A stretch of DNA of 53,667 nucleotides from OLB7 sp966250335 (GCA_966250335.1 CBINGZ010000041.1:1-53667); one strand, 5' to 3'; shown: positions 35,921 through 44,213, counted from the stretch's first letter. Notes: a model not told the origin generated them from the sequence alone. Made by a program: numbers and translations.

Positions 35921-36343
35921 TCAGTGCGCCGGCTCTATCTGGAAGCCGGTCACGCTGGTATCCCCCGATTCCACGGTCATCTCGAAATGGTAGTAGTACT
36001 GCCGTTCGTTCGGGAAGTCCAGGCGGTAGATCAGGCGGTGACGTTCGGCCGGCGTGGGGGCCTCGCTGGTGGCGACCTCCGAGCTGACGAGCGTGGCGGC
36101 GACAGGCGCCCCCGACTCGAAACAGCTCAACGTCGGCGCCAGCTTCTCGGCGGTGACCGACTCCTTGCCGCGGGGGCTGAGGGGGCGCCGGATCGCTTCC
36201 AGATCCCCCGATTGCAGCACCTTCAGGAAGACACGCGCCGCGCTGTCGGCCGGTGAGGCCGGGCGGATGGAACGGTCGTCGTCGCAGGAGGCAAGGGAGG
36301 CCGCCGCGATCACCGCAAGGAGTATGAACGTAGATGACTTCAT
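35921..36343 (-). CDS. Lipoprotein of unknown function
   Basis: 140 aa. The signal MKSSTFILLAVIAAASLASC ends at a lipobox. The rest resembles a small cystatin/NTF2-like secreted domain ('ADSAARVFLKVLQSGDLEAIRRPLSP...RHRLIYRLDFPNERQYYYHFEMTVE'). It lies 32 bp downstream of nusB on the same strand. Confidence 0.6.
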   Translation of the reverse strand: MKSSTFILLAVIAAASLASCDDDRSIRPASPADSAARVFLKVLQSGDLEAIRRPLSPRGKESVTAEKLAPTLSCFESGAPVAATLVSSEVATSEAPTPAERHRLIYRLDFPNERQYYYHFEMTVESGDTSVTGFQIEPAH

Positions 36344-36375
36344 GGCCGGATGAACGCGCGCGATCCCCGCGCCCT

Positions 36376-36897
36376 CTACTCGGATTCCCCCATGAGTCCG
36401 CGACCGGACTTGGTGAACCGCCCTTCCTTCTTCAGCTTCACCAGCGCGGCATCGAGCACGCCGTTCAAGAAGATCCCCGATTTGTCGGTCGAGTAGCGCT
36501 TGGCGATCTCGATCGCTTCGTTGATCGTCACCTTGGTCGGGATCTCCGGGAAGTAGAGGATCTCCGCGATCCCGATCCTGAGCAGCACCTTGTCGATCGC
36601 CGCGATCCTGTGGAACTCCCAGTTCTCGGCCAGCGACCTGATGATGTCGTCGATCTCCTGCATGTTGTTGAACACGCGCCGCAGGAGGCTCTGGGCGAAC
36701 TCGAGGAGTTCCGGATAGCTCCGGAACTCGGGAAAGATCAGCTGCGAGGCAAGAAAGTCGATCGACTCGCCGCCCGCGTTGTGCCCGATCTCATGTGCGT
36801 AGAGCCCCTGCATGGCACGCTCCCGCACAAGGCGGCGGGAGGGCATCGGGCGCTCGATATCTTCGTCGATGGAGTTGTTCTTTTCTGGAGGAGTCAT
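36376..36897 (-). CDS. nusB: Transcription antitermination factor NusB
   Basis: 173 aa. It binds boxA RNA with NusE for rRNA antitermination. Seen: 'SRRLVRERAMQGLYAHEI' at the N-terminus, 'LENWEFHRIAAIDKVLLRIGIAEILYFPEIPTKVTINEAIEIAKRYSTDKSGIFLNGVLDA' in the core, and a short C-terminal extension. The start lies 4 nt after the leucine dehydrogenase stop, so they are co-transcribed. Confidence 0.93.
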   Translation of the reverse strand: MTPPEKNNSIDEDIERPMPSRRLVRERAMQGLYAHEIGHNAGGESIDFLASQLIFPEFRSYPELLEFAQSLLRRVFNNMQEIDDIIRSLAENWEFHRIAAIDKVLLRIGIAEILYFPEIPTKVTINEAIEIAKRYSTDKSGIFLNGVLDAALVKLKKEGRFTKSGRGLMGESE

Positions 36898-36901
36898 GAG
36901 G

Positions 36902-37999
36902 CTACCATTGCTGCTTCATCGTCGATTCGCCGACGAAGCGCCGCTTGATATGGCCGATCGTCCTGATTCTCTCCTCGGCGATCTTGTCCGAGGCCTCCAC
37001 CGTCAGGATCTTCTCCTGCTCGGCGACGTTGAGAATCCGTTCGACGATCGAATAGATATTCTGTGTCTGCGTCAGTGCCCGCTCCCGCGAGTATCCCCCC
37101 AGTTCCAGCGCCACGTTGATCAGGCCCCCGGCGTTGATCACGTAGTCCGGCACGTACAGGATCCCCAGCGCCTCCAGCTCCGCCGCATGGCGCGAGGGGT
37201 CGTGAAGCTGATTGTTCGCCGGACCCGCCACGATCTTCGCCTTCAGTCTCGGTATCGTCTCGTCGTTGATCGAGCCGCCGAGCGCCGACGGCGCAAATAT
37301 ATCGCAGTCGACGTCAAAAATCGCTTCCGGATCGACGCCCTTGACATGGCTTCCGTGAAGGGCCGTCAGGTGCTTCACCTTCTCTTCGTAGATGTCGGTC
37401 ACGTAGACCTTCGCCCCTTCCTCGACCAGATGGCCGACCAGATGGCTCGCCACGTTCCCGGCCCCCTGCACGGCGATACGGCGACGATGGAGCGAGTCGG
37501 TCCCGAAGACCTTCTTGGCCGCCGCCTTCATCCCGTGGTAGACGCCGTGGGCGGTCAGGGGAGAGGGGTCGCCCCCGCCGTTGCCGGAGTCGAGACCGGC
37601 GACGTACTTCGTCTCCTGGCGTACCCATTCCATGTCGGCCACCGATGTCCCGACATCCTCGGCCGTGATATACCGTCCGGCAAGACCTTCCACAAAACGT
37701 CCGAAGGAGCGGAAGAGTGCCTCCGACTTCATCCGGCGCGGGTCTCCGATGATGACCGCCTTTCCTCCCCCCAGATTCAGGCCGGAGATCGCCGCCTTGT
37801 AGGTCATGCCGTGGGAGAGCCGGAGAACGTCCTCCTTGGCTGCGTTATCGGATTTGTAGGGCCACATGCGCAACCCTCCGAGGGCGGGACCAAGCGTCGT
37901 GTTGTGGATCGCAATGATGGCCCGCAGGCCTGACTGGGGATCTGAACAGAACACGACCTGCTCGTGGCCATGCTGAATCATGGAGTCGAATAGCGCCAT
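36902..37999 (-). CDS. Leucine dehydrogenase-type (Leu/Val/Phe) amino-acid dehydrogenase
   Basis: 365 aa. NAD-dependent oxidative deamination of branched-chain (or aromatic) amino acids. Seen: 'LGPALGGLRMWPYKSDNAAKEDVLRLSHGMTYKAAISGLNLGGGKAVI' with substrate and catalytic lysines K68 and K80 at the positions known for leucine dehydrogenase; 'AEDVGTSVADMEWV'; the dinucleotide fold 'IAVQGAGNVASHLVGHLVEEGAKVYVTD'; and 'AGPANNQL' and 'PDYVINAGGLINVALE'. No other branched-chain catabolic gene is adjacent. Directly upstream of nusB. Confidence 0.9.
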   Translation of the reverse strand: MALFDSMIQHGHEQVVFCSDPQSGLRAIIAIHNTTLGPALGGLRMWPYKSDNAAKEDVLRLSHGMTYKAAISGLNLGGGKAVIIGDPRRMKSEALFRSFGRFVEGLAGRYITAEDVGTSVADMEWVRQETKYVAGLDSGNGGGDPSPLTAHGVYHGMKAAAKKVFGTDSLHRRRIAVQGAGNVASHLVGHLVEEGAKVYVTDIYEEKVKHLTALHGSHVKGVDPEAIFDVDCDIFAPSALGGSINDETIPRLKAKIVAGPANNQLHDPSRHAAELEALGILYVPDYVINAGGLINVALELGGYSRERALTQTQNIYSIVERILNVAEQEKILTVEASDKIAEERIRTIGHIKRRFVGESTMKQQW

Positions 38000-38116
38000 T
38001 GATTGTTCGTTTGGTTAGAGCCGCGGGAGCTCGAGTGTCGATTGGATATGAGTGTGCCGACCGGGGGACGGTTCCGGAGAGCCTGGGCCCCTCCGGTAGA
38101 TCGGATAAAATAGGGG

Positions 38117-39166
38117 TTACGCGCCGAACATCCAGTAAAGTATTAATGCAGCGCTCTCCCGCAGATGGTAGAACGCCAGGTTCTGCGCCCCCAGGGGGGA
38201 TTCCGAACTGATTCCCCGCGCGTCGATGCCGTTGAAGCTGCAGATCTCCAGCGCCCTTTTCAGATGAAACTGGTCGGAGACGATGATGAAGGAATCCCAC
38301 TTCTGCTTCTGAATCAGCTGTTCGCGGATGTAGATCACCTGCTCCACCGTGGAGTTGGTCGAGGTCTCCTCCACGATCCTGGTGGGGTCGGCTCCCAGCT
38401 TGATCAGCTCCAGCCGCGCCACCTCCGCCTCCGGCAGCTCGCTCGGGGCGTTCCCTCCGGTGACCACGATGAACTGTACCAGCTCATCCTTCAGAAGATC
38501 GAACCCCCTGTTGATCCTCTCGCGCAGGACCGGGCTCGGCCTGTTGCCGCTCCAGACGGCGGCCCCCAGAATCACCGCCGCGTCGTACTGCCGCCTGGGA
38601 AGCTCCTCGATCTGTGCCCCGATCGGCGTCACCAGCACCGTCGCCACGACCACCACGAGCACGGCGGTCGCCAGGGTGATCGAAAGGAGCCCGATCGCCG
38701 TGATCTTCTTCCAGAGAGCCTTGCTCCCCCAGATCAGGAGCACGGTGAAGAGGGCGAACTCCACCGCCTTCACCGCGAGATATCCTATATAGATGTTCAG
38801 GCGGCTTTCGGCGGAGAGGAGAGGTACCAGCGTGAGCGCCACGACGCCGGCGCACGAGACGGTCACCGCCGTCACCGCCAGCCGCACCCGGTGGAGCCTG
38901 CCGACCACCGCCATCGTGAGGAAGAGGAGGATGAACGGAAGGGAGAGAAGGAACCCGAAGAGATCGGCGCTCTGCGAGAGATCGAAGAGCCTCGGCTCCA
39001 GCCGCTGGTTGCCGTAGCGGAGCATCGTCATCAGGAGCACCGACATGAACTCCGCGATCGCCGCGACCACGAAGAGGAAGGGGGCGACCCAGGGGGGATT
39101 CCACTGGGGAGCCTCCGCCGCTCCGTCGCGCGCGGGGAAGAGTGCCAGGACCCGGTCAGCCGACAT
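38117..39166 (-). CDS. Membrane protein with ElyC/SanA/YdcF (DUF218) domain
   Basis: 349 aa. Several N-terminal transmembrane helices (about 25-180) precede a DUF218 domain: 'YDAAVILGAAVWSGNRPSPVLRERINRGFDLL', 'FIVVTGGNAPSELPEAEVARLELIKLGADPTRIVEETSTNSTVEQVIYI' and 'FIIVSDQFHLKRALEI'. Family members act in envelope integrity or polyprenyl-linked precursor handling, with no agreed reaction. The first codons overlap the end of the ABC ATPase gene by 11 bp, so the two are coupled. Confidence 0.8.
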   Translation of the reverse strand: MSADRVLALFPARDGAAEAPQWNPPWVAPFLFVVAAIAEFMSVLLMTMLRYGNQRLEPRLFDLSQSADLFGFLLSLPFILLFLTMAVVGRLHRVRLAVTAVTVSCAGVVALTLVPLLSAESRLNIYIGYLAVKAVEFALFTVLLIWGSKALWKKITAIGLLSITLATAVLVVVVATVLVTPIGAQIEELPRRQYDAAVILGAAVWSGNRPSPVLRERINRGFDLLKDELVQFIVVTGGNAPSELPEAEVARLELIKLGADPTRIVEETSTNSTVEQVIYIREQLIQKQKWDSFIIVSDQFHLKRALEICSFNGIDARGISSESPLGAQNLAFYHLRESAALILYWMFGA

Positions 39167-39959
39167 GGCGTCCCTCCCGGCGGCGGAACCGCTGGCGGAC
39201 GGCCGGGGCGGCGCCGAAGACGTTCGGCTCCACCTCCAGCTCGACGCCGAACGCCCGGTGAAGGATCTCCGGCGTCAGCACCTCGGCGGGCGTTCCGGAG
39301 TGAACGATTCTTCCCCCCGATATCAGAACAAGTCTGTCGCAGAAGCCGGAGGCGAGATTCAGATCGTGGATCGATGCGACGGCGCAGATCCCCCGTTCGT
39401 CCACCCGGTTCCTGATGACCGAGAGGACGCTCTCCTGATGCGCCGGATCGAGATGGGCGTTCGGCTCGTCGAGAACGACGACCTCCGTCTCCTGCGCCAG
39501 CGCCTTGGCGATCAGCACACGCTGAAGCTCGCCGCCGGAGAGGTCGGTGACCGGCTCATGCCGCAACGGTTCCAGATCGAGAAGGGAGATGACCTCGTCG
39601 GCGACGGCGACATCCTTCTCACCTTCAAAGCCCCCGGAGGCTGTCTGATACGGCATCCTGCCGAGGAGGACCGTCTGTTCCACGGTGAACTCGAATACCG
39701 GGTGGTAGTTCTGGGGGACATAGGCAAGGCGCCGGGCGCGGCGGTTCGGCGAATACGATATGATCGGTTCGCCCAGAAGCAGGACACGCCCCGACTGCGG
39801 GGCAAGCAGACCCGACATGATCCTGAGGAGGGTCGATTTCCCCGACCCGTTCCCTCCGATCAGTCCCGTCAGCTCACCCCTTGCGCCCTTCAGCGAAACG
39901 TTGTCGATTCTGAACCGGGGGCCGTAGGAAAAGGTGATATTCTCCGCCGTCAACGCCAT
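39156..39959 (-). CDS. ABC transporter ATP-binding protein, iron-siderophore/cobalamin type
   Basis: 267 aa. Walker A GGNGSGKST (about 36-44), Q-loop 'YVPQNYHP', signature LSGGELQRV, Walker B 'VVVLDEPNAHLD' and switch His 'ASIHDLNLAS'. The tail 'GTPAEVLTPEILHRAFGVELEV' is typical of FecE/BtuD/HmuV ATPases. No FecCD permease or binding protein is adjacent; the hmu genes are 3 kb away and have their own ATPase. It overlaps the DUF218 gene by 11 bp. Confidence 0.88.
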   Translation of the reverse strand: MALTAENITFSYGPRFRIDNVSLKGARGELTGLIGGNGSGKSTLLRIMSGLLAPQSGRVLLLGEPIISYSPNRRARRLAYVPQNYHPVFEFTVEQTVLLGRMPYQTASGGFEGEKDVAVADEVISLLDLEPLRHEPVTDLSGGELQRVLIAKALAQETEVVVLDEPNAHLDPAHQESVLSVIRNRVDERGICAVASIHDLNLASGFCDRLVLISGGRIVHSGTPAEVLTPEILHRAFGVELEVEPNVFGAAPAVRQRFRRREGRHVG

Positions 39960-40103
39960 AGCCCGGCCAAGTTACAAGAATTGGAGCACCTGAAGCATGA
40001 ACGGGGCAAGAGAGCAAGAAAGGAGATATATTCTCTCCCCGCCGTTGCCTTCCGTCGCGGCGATTTCCTCGGAAGAGGACATATCCCGAAAGGACACATC
40101 ACG

Positions 40104-41822
40104 ATGCGATTCCCCGTCAGGTTCCAGGCGTCGCTGCCGGCAGCCGCCGGAGCGGTCATCCTTCTGCTCCTCTGCTTTCCCGCCGTCGCGCCGGCGCAGT
40201 CCCTCTATCATCCCTACGAACGGTTCACCGCCCGCCTGAACGAGCTGGTGAGGGCGCATCCCGACCGCGCCGCGATCGGCTCGCTGGGGCGGACGACGGG
40301 GGGACGCGATATATGGGCGGTTACGATAGGATCGGGCGAGAGGAACTCGAAGCCGGCCCTCCTTGTGCTGGGGGGGATGGGAGGGACGAGGATCGTGGAG
40401 AGCGAACTGGCCCTCCGGTTCGTCCGGGATCTGCTGGAGGATCGCTCCGACTCCGTGAAGCAGCTTCTGGAACGGACGACGTTCTACGTCGTGCCGCGAG
40501 CTTCTCCCGATGCCGTCGAGAGCTACTTCGCTCCCCTCCGTCGTGAGAGCGACGCCAACGGCACCCCCTTCGACGACGATCGCGACGGCGTCTCCGACGA
40601 GGACGGCTACGACGATCTGAACGGCGACGGGATGATCACCATGATGCGGGTGAAGAGCGCATCGGGACGCTACATCGCCGATCCCGCCGACCCCCGCGTC
40701 ATGCGCCCCGCCGACGGAGCGCGCGGCGAACGGGGGACGCATGAACTCTATCCCGAGGGGAGGGACGACGACGGCGACGAACGCTACAACGAGGACCCGA
40801 AGGGAGGGGTGGAGTTCAACATGAACTTCCCCTACAACTATCCATACTTCAGGACGGGAGCCGGGGCGCATCAGATCTCCGAGATCGAGACGAAGGCCGT
40901 CGCCGATTTCTGCTACGATCATCCGAACATCGCGGTCGTCTTCGCCTTCTCACCGCAGAACAACCTCCTGAACCCCTGGACGCCGAAGCCGGGAGAGAAA
41001 GGACGGAAGATCACCACGGTGCGCGATGAGGACAGCCCGTACATGAAACGGATCGCCGATCTCTACGGCGAGATCACCGCCGTCAGGGATGCGCCGGAGT
41101 ATGCGGAGGGGGAGGGCTCGTTCGTGGAGTGGGGCTATTATCATTTCGGACGATGGAGCTTCGGGGCGAACGGCTGGTGGACCCCGAAGGCGCCGGAGCG
41201 CCCGGATACGTCGAAGGCCGATACATCGAAGGGGAGTTCGCCGAAGGGGGGCGCCGCGAAGAAGGGGGAGGCGTCGAAGAACGACGCCGGGGTCGATGCG
41301 CTCGCCTGGATGGAGGCGAACGGAGTGCCAGGAGCGTTCGTGCCGTGGGCCCGCACGGAGCATCCCGATTTCCCCGGCAGGGAGGTCGAGATCGGCGGCT
41401 TCGCGCCGTTCGTCAGGAGCAACCCTCCGGCCGCGAGCCTCGATTCGCTCGGCGCCGCGCAGAGCCGGTTCCTCCGGATGCTCGGATCGCTCCTCCCCCA
41501 TATCGAAGGGGTGGAGCTGAAGAGCGAAAAGCTCGCGGGGGGCGTCACCCGACTCTCGCTGGAGGTTGTCAACACCGGCTTCCTCCCGACCCTTTCCGCA
41601 ATGGGGGGACGGAGCAACGTGCCGCTCGACGTCAAGGCGGAGGTGATCACGGAGAAGGGACAGAACATCGCCGCCGGCCGACGCGTGCAGCTGCTCGGCC
41701 CGATCGAGGGATCGGGGGGCGTCACCAGGCTCTCCTGGCTGATCCAGGGAACCGGAACCGTGACCGTGAAGGTCGCCGGCCCGATGGCCGGAGGCTTCGA
41801 GAAAAAAGTCGAATTGCGATAG
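40104..41822 (+). CDS. Secreted M14 carboxypeptidase-fold protein lacking its zinc ligands
   Basis: 572 aa from the ATG at 40104 (AAGGA 9 nt upstream), signal peptide about 1-32 (…FPAVAPAQ). The layout is that of M14 zinc carboxypeptidases: 'IGSLGRTTGGRDIWAVTIG', a first metal site region at 90-100, 'DLNGDGMITMMRVKSASGRYIADPADPR' (Ca-binding-like Asp/Gly loops at 158-176), 'GVEFNMNFPYNYPYF' (237-249) and 'IAVVFAFSPQNNLLNPW' (276-292). The ligands are not there: the HxxE site reads GGMGGTRIVE, the usual LNRNF reads FNMNF, and the last His is Phe/Ala. A Lys/Ser/Asp-rich insert (about 373-400) interrupts the second half. Probably a non-peptidase homologue that binds rather than cuts. Confidence 0.7.
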   Translation: MRFPVRFQASLPAAAGAVILLLLCFPAVAPAQSLYHPYERFTARLNELVRAHPDRAAIGSLGRTTGGRDIWAVTIGSGERNSKPALLVLGGMGGTRIVESELALRFVRDLLEDRSDSVKQLLERTTFYVVPRASPDAVESYFAPLRRESDANGTPFDDDRDGVSDEDGYDDLNGDGMITMMRVKSASGRYIADPADPRVMRPADGARGERGTHELYPEGRDDDGDERYNEDPKGGVEFNMNFPYNYPYFRTGAGAHQISEIETKAVADFCYDHPNIAVVFAFSPQNNLLNPWTPKPGEKGRKITTVRDEDSPYMKRIADLYGEITAVRDAPEYAEGEGSFVEWGYYHFGRWSFGANGWWTPKAPERPDTSKADTSKGSSPKGGAAKKGEASKNDAGVDALAWMEANGVPGAFVPWARTEHPDFPGREVEIGGFAPFVRSNPPAASLDSLGAAQSRFLRMLGSLLPHIEGVELKSEKLAGGVTRLSLEVVNTGFLPTLSAMGGRSNVPLDVKAEVITEKGQNIAAGRRVQLLGPIEGSGGVTRLSWLIQGTGTVTVKVAGPMAGGFEKKVELR

Positions 41823-41892
41823 GATGGTAATGATGGCGGGAAGAAGTACACCGATCGACTGACGCATCGATAATCCGGTCTCCACCTTTTCC

Positions 41893-42001
41893 AGCCCCGA
41901 AGGGGCGAACCGTTTGTAGCCGCGCTATTCCCCTATAATCTTTCGTAAGCCCTGAAGGGGCGCACCATTCTTCTTCTCCGCGGAAGGATGGTCCGCCCCT
42001 T
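41893..42001. repeat. Pair of REP-like hairpin repeats, 55-bp period
   Basis: AGCCCCGAAGGGGCGAACC (41893-41911) recurs as AGCCCTGAAGGGGCGCACC (41948-41966). The first is itself a GCCCC-GAA-GGGGC hairpin. The second copy can also pair with an inverted copy: AAGGGGCG (41955-41962) with CGCCCCTT (41994-42001), and ACCAT (41964-41968) with ATGGT (41988-41992). The whole looks like an interspersed palindromic element, and the large hairpin could also stop transcription after the M14-like gene. Confidence 0.6.
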
Positions 42002-42033
42002 AAATATGTAATCCTCCTTTTCACAATTGGCTG

Positions 42034-42050
42034 TTTGGATTCAATCCAAA
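42034..42050. promoter_or_regulatory. Perfect dyad operator, TTTGGATT-C-AATCCAAA
   Basis: A perfect 8+1+8 inverted repeat in an AT-rich island before the heme locus, centre 42042. Its form resembles metal-responsive (DtxR/MntR-type or Fur-like) operators. A TATATT follows at 42059-42064. The regulator is not encoded in the window. Confidence 0.55.
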
Positions 42051-42065
42051 TAGGTCCCTATATTG

Positions 42066-42086
42066 TATTTAGATTTAGTTTAAATA
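42066..42086. promoter_or_regulatory. Second, imperfect copy of the dyad operator
   Basis: TATTTAGATT-T-AGTTTAAATA, 8 of 10 positions symmetrical, centre 42076, 34 bp (about three helical turns) from the first dyad. The cores TTTGGATT and TTTAGATT differ at one base. It lies about 25 bp before the start codon of the TonB-receptor remnant. Confidence 0.5.
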
Positions 42087-42111
42087 AGGATCACTCCTGA
42101 CGCATCGTTTG

Positions 42112-43169
42112 ATGACGACGAAACATACCGATCGGGGAATCGGCAGGCTTCTGCTCTGTGGCGCGATCCTCTCTCTGGGACTCTGCCTTCCGGCGGCGGT
42201 CCGGGCCGAAGGGGTCGCCGTGAAGGGGAGGGTAACGACGTCGGGAGGGGCCCCGATGGGGGGATCACCGTCGTTCTGGAGGGAGTGGGACGGTACGTGA
42301 CGACGACGAGGCAGGATGGGGCCTTCGCCTTCCATGCGATCCGCGCGGGGGAGTACATGCTGACCGCCAGATGCGTCCGCTATAGCGAGCATCGGCAGCG
42401 GATCGAGGTCCGGGACGCGAACGTCGAGATGGAAATATCGCTTGCCGAGATGCCTGTGAAGACCTCGGAGATCACCGTGACCGCCAGCAGGTCGCTGCGC
42501 GGCGTGGAGAACTCGGCCGCCGCCGTGGAGGTGATCGCGAACCGGGAGATCGAGAACACACGCCCCCGCTACCTTGGGGATCTCCTCTCCGAGCGGGTCG
42601 GTCTCTCGATCATCGACGATCACGGCACGGGGATCCAGGTGCAGGGGCTCGATCCGCAGTACACGCTTATTCTGATCGACGGCAACCCGGTCATCGGCCG
42701 GACGGCCGGCACGGTCGATCTGGATCGGATCATGATGGACAATGTGGAGAAGGTCGAGATCGTGAGGGGGCCGACGTCGTCGCTTTACGGCAGCGATGCC
42801 CTTGCCGGAGTGATCAATGTGATCACCCGCGTTCCGGACACGGCGTTCCGTGGCGTGGCTCGTGCGGGCTACGGCACGCTCGCTTCCTGCTCGGAGGCGA
42901 TCGTGGAACCGCCCGCCAGGGATCCCCTGCCGACGACCACGGTCCGGGACTTCCCGGCCGACACCGGAAAGACCGGCCATTACACCTTCTTCCCCATGAG
43001 CGACAGCAGCATCGTGCCGCTGGCGGACTCGGCGACCGGGAAGTGGGATATCGGCTTCAACTCGACGGCGATCATCACGAACAGCGGCGCGAGCGGAACC
43101 GAGCCGAGCCGGTACTATACGTTCAAGTACTTCTACCAGGCCGACGGATCACGAGCACTTACCAACTAG
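42112..43169 (+). pseudogene. Broken TonB-dependent heme receptor fused to internally deleted HmuY
   Basis: The ATG at 42112 gives a signal peptide (…LCLPAAVRAEG) and the start of a carboxypeptidase-regulatory-like domain, then the frame breaks in a G6 run (42258-42263). One more G would restore '…GITVVLEGVGRYVTTTRQDGAFAFHAI'. The restored frame continues with a full plug domain ('TSEITVTASRSLRGVENSAAAVEVI', 'VEIVRGPTSSLYGSDALAGVINVITRVP'). At about 42870-42885 the sequence jumps to 'TLASCSEAIVEPP', the lipobox of a HmuY-like lipoprotein, followed by 'GHYTFFPMSDSSIVPL...KWDIGFNSTAIITNSGASG'. It then jumps again (about 43095-43101) to a HmuY-like C-terminus 'YYTFKYFYQADGS'. The beta-barrel and the HmuY middle are missing. 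Gene decay or assembly error. Confidence 0.75.
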
Positions 43170-43205
43170 AGCCATTCATATATCAGCAAGCGACAGGATC
43201 GGACT

Positions 43206-44213
43206 ATGACAATCATGAACGACGTAACGGAAGCATCGAACGGAAGCCGTCCGCGGATCGGCCCGGTACGGAGCGGGAATCTGTTCCGTGGAGCCCTGGC
43301 CGCCCTTCTGGCGACGGCAGCGCTGCAGGGATGCTCCGACACGGAAAAGGTCGCCGAGCTCACGGTCGATTCGGCGAAGACGGCCGTGACCCGGACGGCG
43401 AAGAGCGCGGGAGCGGACCGCCTGGTGACGATCGGCGGATCGGTGACGGAGATCGTCCACATGCTCGGCCGCACCGATCGCATCGTCGCGGTCGACCAGT
43501 CGAGCACATATCCCGAGCAGATACAGAAGCTGCCGCAGGTCGGCTACCAGCGGACCCTCACGGCCGAAGGGGTCCTCTCGCTGAACCCGAGCACGATCGT
43601 CGCCACCGACGAGTCTGGACCTCCCGCCGCGATAGAACAGTTGAAGGGCTCGGGCGTTCCCCTGATCCTCATCCCCTCCAAGGAGTACTCGATCGAGGGA
43701 GCCCGCGCCAAGATCCGCGCCGTGGCCTCGGCCGTCGGCGGTTCGGCCGATGCGCTGATCGATTCGCTCGATCGTAGCGAGAAGGAGCTGACGGCGCTTC
43801 TGGCCACGACCAGGTCGAAGCCGAAGGTCCTCTTCCTCTACTCCCGTGGCGGCGCCGGCGGCCTGCATGTTTCCGGAGAGGGGACGGCGGCCGATGCGGC
43901 GATCAAGCTGGCCGGGGGAGTGAACGCCGTATCGGGATACGATGGGTATAAGCCGTTGTCGGCCGAGGCCGCCGTGGCCGCGGCGCCCGATGTGATCCTC
44001 CTCCCGAGCCGCGGCCTGCAGATGGCGGGCGGCCTGGACGCGCTGCTGTCGCAGAACGGTCTGGCGGGGACCCCCGCCGGGCGTGCCCGCCGCGTGGTGG
44101 CGATGGACGACCTCTACCTGCTCGGGTTCGGACCGCGGACCGGGAGGGCGCTTATGGATCTGGCTCGTCAGATTCATCCGGAGCTGGCGGCGGGGGGCTC
44201 TCATGCTCAATAG
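43206..44213 (+). CDS. hmuT: Heme ABC transporter substrate-binding lipoprotein (HmuT-like)
   Basis: 335 aa. Periplasmic heme-binding protein that delivers heme to the permease. A long basic n-region precedes a lipobox (LLATAALQGC), then 'RLVTIGGSVTEIVHMLGRTDRIVAVDQSSTYPEQIQKLPQVGYQRTLTAEGVLSLNPSTIVATDESGPPAAIEQL', which is characteristic of HmuT, and later 'VLFLYSRGGAGGLHVSGEGTAADAAIKLAGGVNA' and 'LYLLGFGPRTGRALMDLARQIHP'. The candidate heme ligand is Tyr (YQRTL or YDGYKPL). The last 11 bp overlap hmuU. Confidence 0.9.
   Translation: MTIMNDVTEASNGSRPRIGPVRSGNLFRGALAALLATAALQGCSDTEKVAELTVDSAKTAVTRTAKSAGADRLVTIGGSVTEIVHMLGRTDRIVAVDQSSTYPEQIQKLPQVGYQRTLTAEGVLSLNPSTIVATDESGPPAAIEQLKGSGVPLILIPSKEYSIEGARAKIRAVASAVGGSADALIDSLDRSEKELTALLATTRSKPKVLFLYSRGGAGGLHVSGEGTAADAAIKLAGGVNAVSGYDGYKPLSAEAAVAAAPDVILLPSRGLQMAGGLDALLSQNGLAGTPAGRARRVVAMDDLYLLGFGPRTGRALMDLARQIHPELAAGGSHAQ

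Noticed and set aside
40575..40632. Ca-binding Asp/Gly loops in the M14-like protein as a dockerin partner for the cohesin-like domains
   Set aside because: Similar loops occur in this position in M14 relatives, and no duplicated dockerin helix-loop pair is present; there is no support for a cellulosome-type system.
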